From the NCBI GenBank assembly GCA_016748015.1, contig JAAOMT010000659.1:882467-946466 (forward strand): a stretch of 64,000 nucleotides of DNA, written 5' to 3'. This DNA is from Geosiphon pyriformis. Taxonomy: Eukaryota; Glomeromycota; Glomeromycetes; Archaeosporales; Geosiphonaceae. Of this stretch, positions 1-10,582 are shown piece after piece. The position numbers and the translations under genes were made by a program. The stretch's first letter is position 1. Every line of letters begins with the position of its first letter. The notes beneath the pieces are model-generated. The model did not search any database, was not told where the DNA came from, and saw nothing but the letters and a program-made list of their open reading frames with translations.

Positions 1-1100
1 TTATGTGTGCGTTTTGGCATAATACCTTCATTATTATCACTGAATCATTTAAGTTCCTGTTCTTTGGTGAGATCAGGGAGCACAATATATTGTTTATAGT
101 CTGGATCAGTTTTTAAATCTGAGTTGAAATCGTTGTCATTGTTATTACCATATTGGACGGAACTGGAACTGGTGTTTTTGTTGTCATCATTGTCAGAGTT
201 TGAATCAGGATTAAAAATCGATTCTGATTCTAATGCACAGCTGCTAATTGGTTCCTCTTCTTCTGGAATTATGTAGATCATGCATGATGGTGGATTGTAA
301 ATGAGATCACACTCATTACAATATTGAAAGTCACATGGAATCAAACAGTGGTTACATAGTTGAGTGTTTATTTCTTCTAACCATTGCTCTTGTTCTTCTC
401 AAGTAGATGCCAACCATTGATAGTGCTCATGGAATTCTTCCAGATCATCCTCAATGTTGCCGAATACGTCGAACGTTAGAACATATTTAGATTCAGGCAA
501 AGATAAGAGGTTGTTTTTGATTTCTAGTAGTTTACTAGTTGTCGTATCTTCTGCCTTCACACTCACCATTCTCCAGAGTTTATGTTTGTTATGTGGATAT
601 CTTTCCAATCATTGTAACACTCGTTTCCAGGTGTCATTGATTGGTGTTCCCTTGCATACTCAATTATTGATTAGTATCATATACTGGCAGATTTCATCAC
701 ACATTCTTCCTCTCCCAGGAATGTTGTTCCACATTCCTTTGTCGAAAAAAGTTTTCTCACAAGCTAAACATAGTGTATTATCCCATTTTTCCACTCATTT
801 TGGTCTTTCAAAGCATTCGATGAGGCATGTGCAGCAATAGAACTTAGTTGCCATCTGGTATTCTTTGTCATTGCCACAGTATGTGCCTATTGACAACAAT
901 TTTTTGCTGCAATCAACACATATAAGCTTTGGTCAGCGATAGCTCGATAATTGTGGTGGTGTATATGTATAAAGAGTGTAACTGGCAGTTGGTAGTGGCC
1001 CTTCTTCCTTCGCTTTTCCTTTTTTTTTTTCTCTCTTATCCCATTCCCAACTGGATAATTCTTCTAAGTCATGATCAGTGTTCTAGACTGGGTTGGCATT
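1..1100 (-). pseudogene. Cys-rich domain between protease and dUTPase, copy A (decayed)
   Basis: Minus-strand remnant matching the cysteine-rich region of copy D at 61150-61960. Visible pieces include a C-x2-C pair near 860-920, FYCCTC and LCLACE motifs, and near the left edge LCNHC then YCNEC followed by an acidic Asn/Ser-rich stretch. Several in-frame TGA codons sit at the same places as in copy D (after PK, after LQ, after YR). This domain lies between protease and dUTPase in all four gypsy copies. It resembles a set of zinc ribbons, but I do not recognise a named family. The dUTPase itself lies beyond position 1. Confidence 0.7.
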
Positions 1101-1289
1101 CTAGGTAAGTTCTGTTCCCTTTTGTTTTCCTTTGCCATTGTCATCCCATAAGAGTATTGGCAACAGCTTGTTGTGTTCTTTGTCAGCCCTCAAGACTTGA
1201 TATGCTTTCCAAGTAGATTTTGGTTTTTCTTCTTCGAAGTCAATTAGTGGTGCTGTGGTGTTGGTAGCTTTGAAGTGACCACACATTGT

Positions 1290-1960
1290 TGGTACTTGTG
1301 TGTGTTAACCATTTTGGCTGAGTACTAGTTCTTGAGTCATTCAATCAAGCATGGTGTTGGTTTTGGATAGCCAGTCATTACCAACTAAAGCTTGATATTG
1401 AGTGGCTTCTATTACCAGAACTTTGATGAATACTACAATGCCATTGACTTTAATTAGGAAGTCATCAATTTCGCCAATTAGAGTTTTGGTGGCTCCATCT
1501 ACAGTCATAATCCTGGTGCTGGCAGTGCAATCAACTTGGTAACCTAATTGATCCATGAGTTGTCATGTGATGATGCTGCCTACTAAACTGTTGTCTAGGA
1601 TTAATTTGATGGAGTGGCCATTGATCTTGGCATCAGTATACATGGCAGTGATTGGTTTTTTTTCAAGTGCAGCTCCATTGAATAATGGTGTATTTGACAG
1701 TTCTTCAAGTTTGAATGGAAAGATGGCATTCAAAAATTCATTTTTGGTGATTGTAGCAGGTGGAATATTATTGGTAGGTGGTTGTTGTTGTTCAATTCCT
1801 GGATTGCTGGATGTGGTGTCTTCAGAAGTCACCAGGAGGCTTAAATAGTATTGGAAATTTGGGTTTTGGGTGGAACCAGTGTTCAAATTCTGCTGATGAA
1901 ATCCTAATTGTTGGTGGGAAGAGCTGAGGATTGGTTGATGTACAACTATTGCCAATCTTC
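1290..1960 (-). pseudogene. Retropepsin-like aspartic protease, copy A (catalytic motif lost)
   Basis: Minus-strand protease remnant. The frame reads MYTDAKINGHSIKLIL followed by DNS where copies B and C have DSG, so the catalytic D-S/T-G triad is broken. A downstream ALVGNDWL segment (near 1360-1400) matches the conserved late strand of retropepsins. An in-frame TGA near 1560 and frame changes disrupt it further. The family would cleave Gag-Pol. It sits between the gag zinc knuckle and the Cys-rich domain. Confidence 0.72.
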
Positions 1961-2009
1961 AGTTTTGGGTGATCCTCAATCTTAGGTTCTCTGATGTCAT
2001 TTGAGCTGG

Positions 2010-2165
2010 GTTTGCTGGTGGTGTTTGAATGGTGGGTGTTTGATAGATTGCTGGTGGCTGTGGTTGATATATTACTTGTGGCTGTACCTGATAAATTGCT
2101 TGTGGCTGTGGTTGATAAATGGGAGTTTGATAAACTGGCAGTTGATAAATTGGTTGATGTGTCAT
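2010..2165 (-). repeat. Pro/Gln-rich IYQ repeat linker, copy A
   Basis: Short degenerate tandem repeat encoding about seven units such as QPIYQLP, QTPIYQPQ and QVIYQPQ between the nucleocapsid knuckle and the protease. The same array is present in copy D at 63010-63125, so it is a family-1 trait. Function unknown; it may be a flexible linker. Confidence 0.7.
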
Positions 2166-2169
2166 AGGC

Positions 2170-4080
2170 AGATAAGTGGGTTGATATTGATCTTAATTCA
2201 GGTGATGGTTCGAAGTCTAGAACCAGCAATCAGGATTTCTATATTGATTTCCCAATTGTGAATTACTATAAGTATGACAGTTGGCTCTGATGTGCCCTTG
2301 TTTACCACAGTTGTGGCAGATGCACATCTCTGGCTGCCACGACTAATTGGATAATAATAATAAACGTAACTGATTTTGGAAACGATTCATGTTTTTCTGA
2401 TTGTTACACCATTGAAGAGGTTGATAAATTGTGTGATTGTCTGCTAAGTATCCCTCTAATTTTTGATTAATTCTGAATTGCTTTAATTTGGAATCCAATT
2501 TAAATGATTCATTTATTGCTAGATTTACAGCTTGAGTGTGATTAGCTTCTAGTTTAGCTGCTTCAAAATTCCTGGCATAGGTGACTGCAGTTGGAAGGTC
2601 TACTGGGTGCATTGGATGTACTCATTGTAGGATGCTACTGTGCAATCCTCTAATAAATTGATTTAAAATCTGTGGCACTGTAAAATAGTCAGCTTGGATA
2701 GCTTGTATTTGGCATAGATTTCTATGAAAGCATCCCAAGTAGGTAGTGACTGTTTCAGTATCTCCTTGTCTGATAGTTGTAAAGGTGTTGGCTAATTTGT
2801 TGATACTATTATTATTGCTAAAGTACTGCAAGAATTCAGTTTTGAATCCATTAAAATTTTGGGGTTTAACAGCGAGGCTTTGATATCATGCATCAGTGGT
2901 ATTCTGGAGAAAATAAGGGATTGCTTGTATTGCTCTAGTATTATCCCAATTATTGGCTGTAATGGCTTTGGCCACGTTATTTAACCAGACTTGGGTGTCA
3001 TCTTCTTCACTGTTGAATTTGTCAAGTTTCACAATAGGTGCATAAGCCATTTGTTGTTGCTATGGTGATAGAAGTTGTTGTTGTTGTTGGGGCGGTACTG
3101 GTGATGGTTGTTGATTTTGTTGGTGTGGTGGTTGGATGGGCTGGCCAATTGGTTCAACAGGTGGTTGATCAATGACAATAACTGGAGGTAAGTATTGGTT
3201 AATTACTTTGGGGTGTGGATTGTTCTGATTTGATGGGATTTGAATATTCAGAGTGTCATTTTCTGAATTGTCTAAATTGGGCTTGGTTTGAAAGTTTGGG
3301 GTTTCAATTTCTGGGTTTTCTAGGATCGGGTTTTGGTAAGTAAATTCTTGATTCTCAAATTCTTCTTCCTCTTCTTCTTGTTTCTCTTTTTCAGATAATT
3401 CCCACAGAATAGTGGTGCTGAAATCTGGTGGCAGTGGTGGTGATCGAAGTCCTGATGGTGTTGGTGATTGCGATTTAAATCCTTCAAAATATGTGCCATA
3501 TGGTCCTAATAACTCCTCTTTTCTCTGTTTACTTTGGAAGGGAAATTTTCCAAAGGCTGCTGTTGTGTTTAATGTGGACATGCTAGTAAATGTAATATTT
3601 AATGGTGCTTTTGGGTGTATAGTGGTATGATAAATTAGTTAGGGACTCAACTCTTGTTTTCTTCCAAGTAGGTGGTTGTATTTTTTGGGTGTTACTGCTG
3701 ATGTTTGCAGTTTTTCTTTGTCTTTGCTTGCATAAGTAATGGGATATCTTTGCTGTGTGTGGTGTTCAATTTCTTTGTTGATTTCCATGATAATGGAGGC
3801 AAAATTGTGATTTGTTGGCAAGTTGGTATTTTAAATTAATTCACTGTAAAAGGCTTTTCTTGCTAATTCAATATTTACTGGTGTTCCTAACAGATGAGCA
3901 ATTTTTTTGTTGACATAGAAATTGAAAGCTGATTCCACTGATATGTGGTTGTAATTTAATCCCAAATGTTGACAGTAGTGTTAAAATAAGAATTTTGTGA
4001 ATCCTAAATAGTTTGCTCTTATGTTTTTTGATTTTGCTACTTTTAGATTTGTGTTGGTGCTGGTTCTCTGTAGGATTATA
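2170..4080 (-). pseudogene. Gag polyprotein, copy A (decayed)
   Basis: Minus-strand gag with stops. The N-terminal part (3060-4080) is rich in P, Q, E and S. The central part (about 2350-3060) fits the retrotransposon gag domain: VWLNNVAKA, then AIQAIPYFL, FLQYFSNNN and VTTYLGCFHRNL. A nucleocapsid knuckle CHNCGKQGHIRANC (C-x2-C-x4-H-x4-C) lies at about 2281-2325. Downstream, 2010-2165 encodes repeated IYQ/QPQP units. In-frame TGA codons include the Trp position of DA-stop-YQSL. No ATG was found at the 5' edge of the frame, so the true start is unclear. Confidence 0.78.
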
Positions 4081-4082
4081 CC

Positions 4083-4099
4083 TCACAGGAAGCACCAAA
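4083..4099 (-). other. Candidate tRNA primer-binding site, copy A
   Basis: Immediately inside the LTR the minus strand reads TGGTGCTTCCTGTGAGG. It starts TGG as expected for pairing with a tRNA CCA end. The complement ends CCTCAC, seven bases, A, CCA, which has the shape of a T-arm plus acceptor stem and resembles elongator tRNA-Met of eukaryotes. The tRNA identity is inferred from memory. Confidence 0.6.
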
Positions 4100-4965
4100 T
4101 ATTATGAATGATTATTTGGGGTTTTAAATCAAATAACAAACTTGTAACTTGGTGCTAAAAGTTATTCACGTTGATGTTATTAATCTGAAGGTTTTGTATC
4201 TGAAGATTTTGTATCTGAAAATTTTGGTTTGAGTTCTTTGTATAATGAACAGAGATTCAATAGTTGTTTTATCCATAGCTTCTCAGAATCGCAATTCTGT
4301 CAATTCTTCTCTCGGCGTGATGGCCAGCAATCCTCTGGTAAGTATTCTGTATCTTCTGTATGTGTCCTATCCTTTTGCAGGGGTCTTTTACTAGGCAATC
4401 CTTGACATCAGTAATCTAGCACTTTGTTTCACCAATTAATGCACAACAATAAAATAAAAAAATAAAAAATAAAGAAAAGAAATAAAAGAAAATAATGAAT
4501 AAGCCAAGGTGGTTTTGCAAGTTAGTATCCTGTCAATAGCCATGATCAAGAGCTATTGTTCCAGTGTGTTTTAAGTATTGATTACTATCAACATGGAGTG
4601 TTAATAGTGGAATTAGGTTTGAGATACCAAATAGTTATTTATTGTGTTTGGAAGGTTGTTTAGATGAAATCTAAACTGGAAGGTCTGTTTTTTTAGCTTC
4701 TACTACTACTACTATATATACATAATTGAGATTCCTCAATTCCTTAATTTTTCACAACAGGAATCTTGGAATTTCTAGAATTCTGCGATTCTGTTAAGAA
4801 GAATTCTGGAATTTTGAAATTCTGCGATTCCTTGTGTGAGAATCTTACAATTCCTGGAATCCTGCAATTCCTGTAAGAGGAATTCTGGAATTCCACATTT
4901 ACTACATCTATTTTTGATTGGCTAATAACTATGTTAATATATTTTCTATATTTCTATGAGTAACA
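4100..4965 (-). repeat. 5' LTR of copy A (family 1)
   Basis: On the plus strand it begins TATTATGAATG next to the PBS and ends CTATGAGTAACA. The matching LTR at 55790-56628 begins TGTTACAGG and ends CTATGAGTAACA, so the consensus terminal inverted repeat is TGTTAC/GTAACA. Length 866 bases. The two share long blocks, for example the stretch around CTTTGTATAATGRACAGAG and the purine-rich AATAAAAGAAAATAA tract. Confidence 0.85.
4713..4890 (-). promoter_or_regulatory. Putative LTR promoter: TTCnnGAA array plus TATA box
   Basis: Read on the minus strand, the U3 part holds a cluster of imperfect inverted GAATTC-type units (4755-4890), several fitting TTCnnGAA, the core of heat-shock-element-like sites. 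About 35 bases further on is TATATATA (4713-4720). The same order occurs in the LTR of copy D. Assignment to a specific factor is inference. Confidence 0.45.
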
Positions 4966-7900
4966 CTGATTGTTTCTTTTTATTAGTATGACCAATAGGT
5001 TATAGGATGGCTGTTTTACTTAAAGATATAATAGTTGATTTATTAAAAAGTGATATAAATGATTGTGCCCAAAAAAAAATGCTTCTACTGGGTTTACTGG
5101 TTGCTAAAGTAAGATTTCTAAACAATAATTCATATTTTCTTAGAAATTTGGTTCAGAAGTTTTGGTTATAGTTCCAAAAATAGAAAATTCCAGGAGTTTT
5201 TGAAGTTTTTGATTGTGTTTTAGTGGATTTATTAAGTAGAATTCTACTTTTTAAGGTCTGATGATATAAAAAAGTTGTTAATAAAAGAAATCTTGATTTT
5301 TTGTTGACTGTAAATCAAATACTTTTTTGTGTGACTAATGTATTTTTATTTTTAGATTCAGATTTTTTGGAGTTAGATCTTGATGATTGTCTTTTTTTTA
5401 CTTAAAAATACTATTTGCTAATATATTGTTATGGGTTGGAGTAACAAGCTAATGGATAGCAAGGAAGAATAGGATTGTAGGATAATGAAAAAAATTAAAG
5501 GAAATTCAACTTTAAAGAACAAATTGAATAAGTATGGATTTAATATGTGAAATCAGTCTCATAAAATATCTCAGTTGCTATACTTTTTAAAAGATAATTA
5601 AGAAATCTGAAGATAGAAAGATAGTCCATACTGTCAACAAATGATCATGCCTGGTATAATTTTATGCTTTATGTTGATGCTCTTAGAATTCAATATCAGA
5701 TATCAGATGTATTCTTCAGTCATGTTTTTATTCAATAATCTTCAAATATTGCAATTACACATTTCAGAAAAAGGGTAAGAAATAACCAACAAGTAATTTT
5801 TTATCTTAAGATGTTCAGATACTTGAAGGTAGAAAAAAAAAAATTAGCAATAAGAGAATAATTGAGATGAAAATTGTTATTTTTTTTATTTTTTTTCTTT
5901 GATTTTTATATGTTTTTCTATAGTTAAAAGATTTATTGCTTATATAGCTATCAAAAGTGGTCAATGATCAGGTTAACAGTCAAATTAATAATCACTTTTT
6001 AAAAATAGAGTGGCTAATTATATATAACATCAGTGGCTAATACATGTAATAATTAATAAAAAGTATAGGTTTCAACTGTAACAATATTTCTGGATTTTTT
6101 AATTAATTATTAAAAAGATTTTGGCTATTTTTTATATAATAATTGAAGTTAAATATGTTAATAATTTTTAATGAATTTGTTCTTTGTGTTTTTTTGTGTT
6201 TGTTATTTAACTTAGTAAGTAGTTAACTTTGGTGTGTATATTATAACAAAACTTATTTTTTACAATAACAGTTTTTAATGATATTCTTAAGTCTTTCCTA
6301 AAATGTTGAAATAATACTCTTTTATATAGTAAGTAATCTTTTTTTATAGTTTTAATAGTTGCTATTTTGGTGAATTTCTAAGGTATTTTGTCTCTATGTA
6401 TTTTATAATTTCACAAAAAACACCAAATATTATGAGTAAACTTGGTAAAATATTATAGTAATATTTAGTACTTTAAATTTGTATTACAAGAGAGCTTAAA
6501 GATCTTTATTTTAAATACTTAAAGTAAGTCATTGATATCAGTTTCTGAAGGTTTTTTGCTAGTTTTATTCATAGAGTTCTTTGATTATAAAATATAAAAA
6601 ATGTTTTGGCTATTTGTAATTTAAGTATATGAGTTATTTTTTTTGAGTTAGTTAAATGCAGTTACTAGAATTTGGTAGTGTTTTTTTATTCTTCTAGTAA
6701 GTTAACAAAATATTATTAATATTTAATTCTAGAAGAAACTTTTTTTTTTTATCAAATTATCACAAAGTCTATTTCTAAACAGTTGATTTTACAATATTAC
6801 TATTCCACAAAAAAGAAAAATAAATAAATAAAAAGAAAAAAAAAAAGAAAAAAAAGAAAAGAAGAAATAAAAATAAAAAAAATTAATATTATTAATTACT
6901 GTAATTAAGAATAATTGATCCAAGTTATTATTGTTTAAGGTGTTTTATACTAAGAGCATTTGGCCAGAAACGAAGATAAAAAAATAATTAGTTTGGTTTA
7001 AACATAGAATTTGTGGATCATGAATAAATAATTTCTTGAATTTTAAATATTTTTTTTATTTAAAATAATATAGATGTATAAATAATATGAATTTGATAAA
7101 TATAAATAAAGTAATGTATTTTTTATCTATTTTTGTCTGTTTGTTTGTCTGTCTTTTTTTTTTCTCTATTAAAACTACTTGTTTTTATACATATTTTTAG
7201 TTTTACAAGATTGTTTTTGATTGTTTATTATTACTAACTATTGCTTACTATTTCTGTTATTGCTTTATTTTTTTATATTATAATTAGTTATTTTATATTA
7301 TGACTAGTTATTTTACATTATTGTGTGTTATCTTATATTATCTTGAGTTATAATGTGTTATTTTGTGTTATTTCGTATTATCACATTTTTCTAAGTTATC
7401 ATATTTCTTAATCACGTTTTTTTTCAATATCTTTTGGATTGGTTTTTTTACTTAGATAACAATAAAAAGATTCAACATCTTTTTTTATTCTAAAATTAAG
7501 AAAACCAAAAAGAAATTTACAATTTAAATTAGTATTTATCTTTTTGACTTTAAAAATAACAGCAATTAAACTCAAAAGAAATCTACTATTAATATCAATT
7601 ATAATACTACTGTTTTCATTATCATTAGATTTACTGTTTATATTCGAATATATATTATTATCAGAACCAAACTTAACTAAGAAAACATTTTTATTATTAT
7701 CAAAGTGTTTAATATTGCTAAGAATAACTTTTTTTTTCTAAAAAAAAAAGTCATTAGCAGAATCATAAAAAGTTTTTTTGAGTGCTTTTTTCTTTGATAT
7801 ATTACTACTTAAAACAGCTTTTAAGTTTATAATAAAAAGATTATTAGCTTGAAAAATATTGAAAAAAAAATAACAAAAAAAAACAAAAAACTTTTTTTTA

Positions 7901-8420
7901 AAAAATATGTTCTTTGAAGAATTTTAAATGAAGAAAAAAAAAGAAGTTTTTATAAATTTTTATAATTTAATACTTAATAATATTAAAAAAATTATAAACG
8001 AAATTTCTGATTTAATAATAATTATAGTATATATATTTTTTTTAATAATATAAAATAATTTGTAATAATTTCAATATTTTAATTATTTTAAATATTTTAA
8101 AATATTTTAAGATAATTTTTAATATTTTATAATATTATTTTATATTAATTAAACTGTATGTATTTTAAATAATTTTTTATAAAGTAATTATAATAATACA
8201 GTAGTTTTTATTTATAGTTTTTTTATTATTTTGTTTAATTAAAAATATTTTAAAATTAAAATTTTGCAAAAAAATAATGATTAAAATATTAATATTAAAA
8301 ATAATAATAAAATTTATTTTTAATTATTATATTATTTATATAATTAAGATTAAAACTAAATATAATATTAAAAGTAATTGTATAAAAAATCTTAATAATA
8401 CTTTGAATAAAAATATTATA
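4966..8420. other. A+T-rich decayed repeat DNA without recognisable gene
   Basis: No frame of convincing length or codon structure. Long A and T runs, and an A-rich tract at 6805-6885. At 6410-6437 the sequence resembles the PBS/LTR junction of copy A (CACCAAATATTATGA), so a more decayed minus-strand gypsy 5' end may lie here. The stretch 7250-7400 has repeated TTATATTA-like words. Nothing else could be assigned. Confidence 0.6.
6410..6890 (-). repeat. Possible decayed gypsy PBS/LTR junction
   Basis: TTTCACAAAAAACACCAAATATTATGAG on the plus strand, seen here as 6410-6437, matches most bases of the copy A junction at 4083-4110. A purine-rich tract at 6805-6885 resembles the one in the family-1 LTR. 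The rest has diverged too far to align by eye. Confidence 0.3.
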
Positions 8421-9592
8421 GCAAAAACTTTTTTCTCTTGTTCATCCCAAAAAATTTCCAAAAAAAGTTAGTAGTTTTTTGAAAGAAGTTTTTTCAACAT
8501 TCAGTACAATAAATCCAAACCATTTTTTAATTTCAAGGCCACTGTTGGTCCTAGTATTGCCATCATGAAGAAGGTTGTTAAAGATTCTGGCTTTGGTGGT
8601 GGTTTTAAGCCTGTTTTGTCAAGGAAAAAGAGAAAAGATGTTGCTTTGGAGGAGGGTATTGGTAGCAAAGAGATGCCTACTGAGGTGCCGAGTGATCATT
8701 TTTGGGGTTTTAAGACTGGTAATACTACCAAGTCTGAAAGCATTAATATGGAGGAAGAATGTCTGGTTGAGGAAACCAGCTTTGACTATGGTGAGAAAGA
8801 CATCTTAATTGATGGAGATTATAAGCATACACCTAAAGGACCAAGTGTAAAAACTACTAAAGCATTGGGGAAGCCATTGGATAAGATAAATTTCTCAGGT
8901 CATGATAATGATGATAATGTTTTCTTGAATACCCCTTTGGAACTTCTCTCTCTTTTAAAGAATTTGGTCTCTGTTTCTGTTAGAAAATCTTTTGCTTTGG
9001 ATATTGGCTTGAATAAAGTAGTTGGGAAATCCTCTCAAGAAAAGCTGATGGTGATTAGAAAATTGTTTTTAAGAATCAATGGTTTTGGGGGGGTCTTTAC
9101 TCCCTCAAAATTTTTTGGGATCATCTGGGCAATATTTACTTCTGAATTGGATTTGATGAAAGCCACTAAAAAAACTGCTAATGTAAAGATCATGGTGAAC
9201 ATTGATCTTATAAAATCAACTGGTCATTCAGATCGGGCTGTGGTGATGAAGGAAATTCTGGTTGAAACATCAGCTAAGACTGTGTGTACTGCACTGTTCG
9301 AATTTGGTGTAATTAAGTCAATCAAAATACAATTGGTAGGGCTGTGACAAAAAGCAATCATTAAGTTTAAGGAACAATCTCAGGCTGATCTTTTGGCAAA
9401 TAGATGGTCTATCCTAATTGGAAAGGATGCAGTATATGTTGTTAGATCAGATTTGGATAAGGTTACATGGGATAAGAGAGATCTTTATAGAACATTACTC
9501 TATACTCTACCTGTGAAAACAAATGCTCACGACATCTGGGACTTTATTAGTTCTGTAGATAAGAAAACATGTATAATCAATCATTATCTGGT
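8421..9592 (+). mobile_element. LINE L1, 5' part (interrupted by gypsy copy B)
   Basis: Starts with GCAAAAACTTTTTTCTC, matching the 5' end of L2 at 41147. It contains the untranslated leader and the first part of ORF1, which continues after the gypsy insertion at 19764. Removing the insertion restores a continuous frame across the junction. Confidence 0.88.
8565..9592 (+). pseudogene. LINE ORF1 protein, N-terminal part (L1)
   Basis: Starts MKKVVKDSGFGGGFK, paralogous to L2 ORF1 (41277). Conserved blocks include KSFALDIGLN, INGFGG..TPSKF, HSDRAVVMKEI and IKIQLVGL. The frame is open to a TGA at 9345-9347, where L2 has TGG, and then continues in the same frame (WSILIGKDAV, TLPVKTNAHDIW) to the gypsy insertion. 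The C-terminal part, with the zinc knuckle, lies at 19764-20528. LINE ORF1 proteins of this kind bind nucleic acid in the retrotransposition RNP. Dead copy: one nonsense mutation plus the insertion. Confidence 0.82.
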
Positions 9593-10582
9593 ATTACCAG
9601 AGGTTTTTGGTCTTTTCTTAAATGTTGTTAATGTCTGTTTGTTGTAAATTCATGTTTTCTAGAAGTAGTTGGACTTTCAGTAACTGAATTTATCTTCAAA
9701 TTATCTCCTATAATTTGAATTGCTGGGCTTATAAGTGGAATAACCAATTCCTTGCCAGTTACTTTATGTAGTTACGTTATAGTAAACGTCAACTCTTTCC
9801 CAGAAATTGCTTGTTTGGAAGCTCACTAAAAATGTGTAGTTACTTTGCTGTGAAAGTCAACTTTTTTACAGGAATCTTGTCTGTAGACTATCCTAATTAT
9901 TATAATAAGAAAATAAAAGAAAAGTAAAAGAAAAGTAAAAAAAATTGAATTCTGTCAAGGGAAACGTTTTCTATCCAGGCCTGGAGTCACTAACAGTTTA
10001 CTGAAATTGGTAGCTAATCAATTTCAAAATGTTAGTTGGGTTTTGGGGATTTTCCAAGTGCAATAATTAAAAAAATTTGGTTTTTTGAATTATTTGATAT
10101 TTATTTCTTTTTGTGTGTATAGGAATGGTTCTAGTAATAAAATCTAAAGTAAGATATATTTTCTTGAAGAGAAAAGCTCTTCTTTTATACAACTTGTTGT
10201 AGTACTAGTCTATGAACTTGCACTTTTTCTCTTTGCTCAAATTTTGGCAAACTAAAGATACATTTTGATGAACTACAAGTTATTTTGCTGAACTATTGAT
10301 TAATTTGGATGAACTATTCATAATTTCGGCAAATTTCTGTAAATTTCGGCAAATTTCTTATAAATTTCGGCGAATTTTAGAATGTTACAAAGTTCAAAGT
10401 ATTGTGTAATTTGATCATCCTACTTTCTGTTATACTAATTAGATTATTTTAATTAAATCATGATATGTGATAATTGATTAAATAATAAATGATAATTTGA
10501 AATGATATTAATATACTAATTAATTATAGAGATTATAAGGGTAATTTCATGCTAATTACTAGCTAAAATTCTACTGGTAACA
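9593..10582 (-). repeat. 3' LTR of copy B (family 2)
   Basis: Plus-strand ends are ATTACCAGAGG and CTACTGGTAACA. In copy C the LTR has perfect 9-base terminal inverted repeats, TGTTACCAG and CTGGTAACA. Compared with the 5' LTR of this copy, the first 240 bases differ at about 15 positions, all transitions. Near 10320-10380 it has three TTTCGGCRAATTT units, while the 5' LTR has two. Confidence 0.92.

Larger units (their letters stand above)
1..4965 (-). mobile_element. Ty3/gypsy element copy A (family 1), 5' part, cut by window edge
   Basis: Minus-strand LTR retrotransposon. From right to left it has a 5' LTR (4100-4965), a primer-binding site, gag with a CCHC knuckle near 2281-2325, an aspartic protease near 1300-1960, and a cysteine-rich domain running off the left edge just before the dUTPase. 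The same layout, with clear protein similarity, is seen in copy D (55790-64000). All frames carry stops and frameshifts, so this copy is dead. The 3' half lies outside the window. Confidence 0.88.

Noticed and set aside
4755-4890. CRISPR-like short repeats
   Set aside because: Units are irregular, imperfect inverted GAATTC words without spacers, in a eukaryotic LTR. Reported instead as a putative promoter array.
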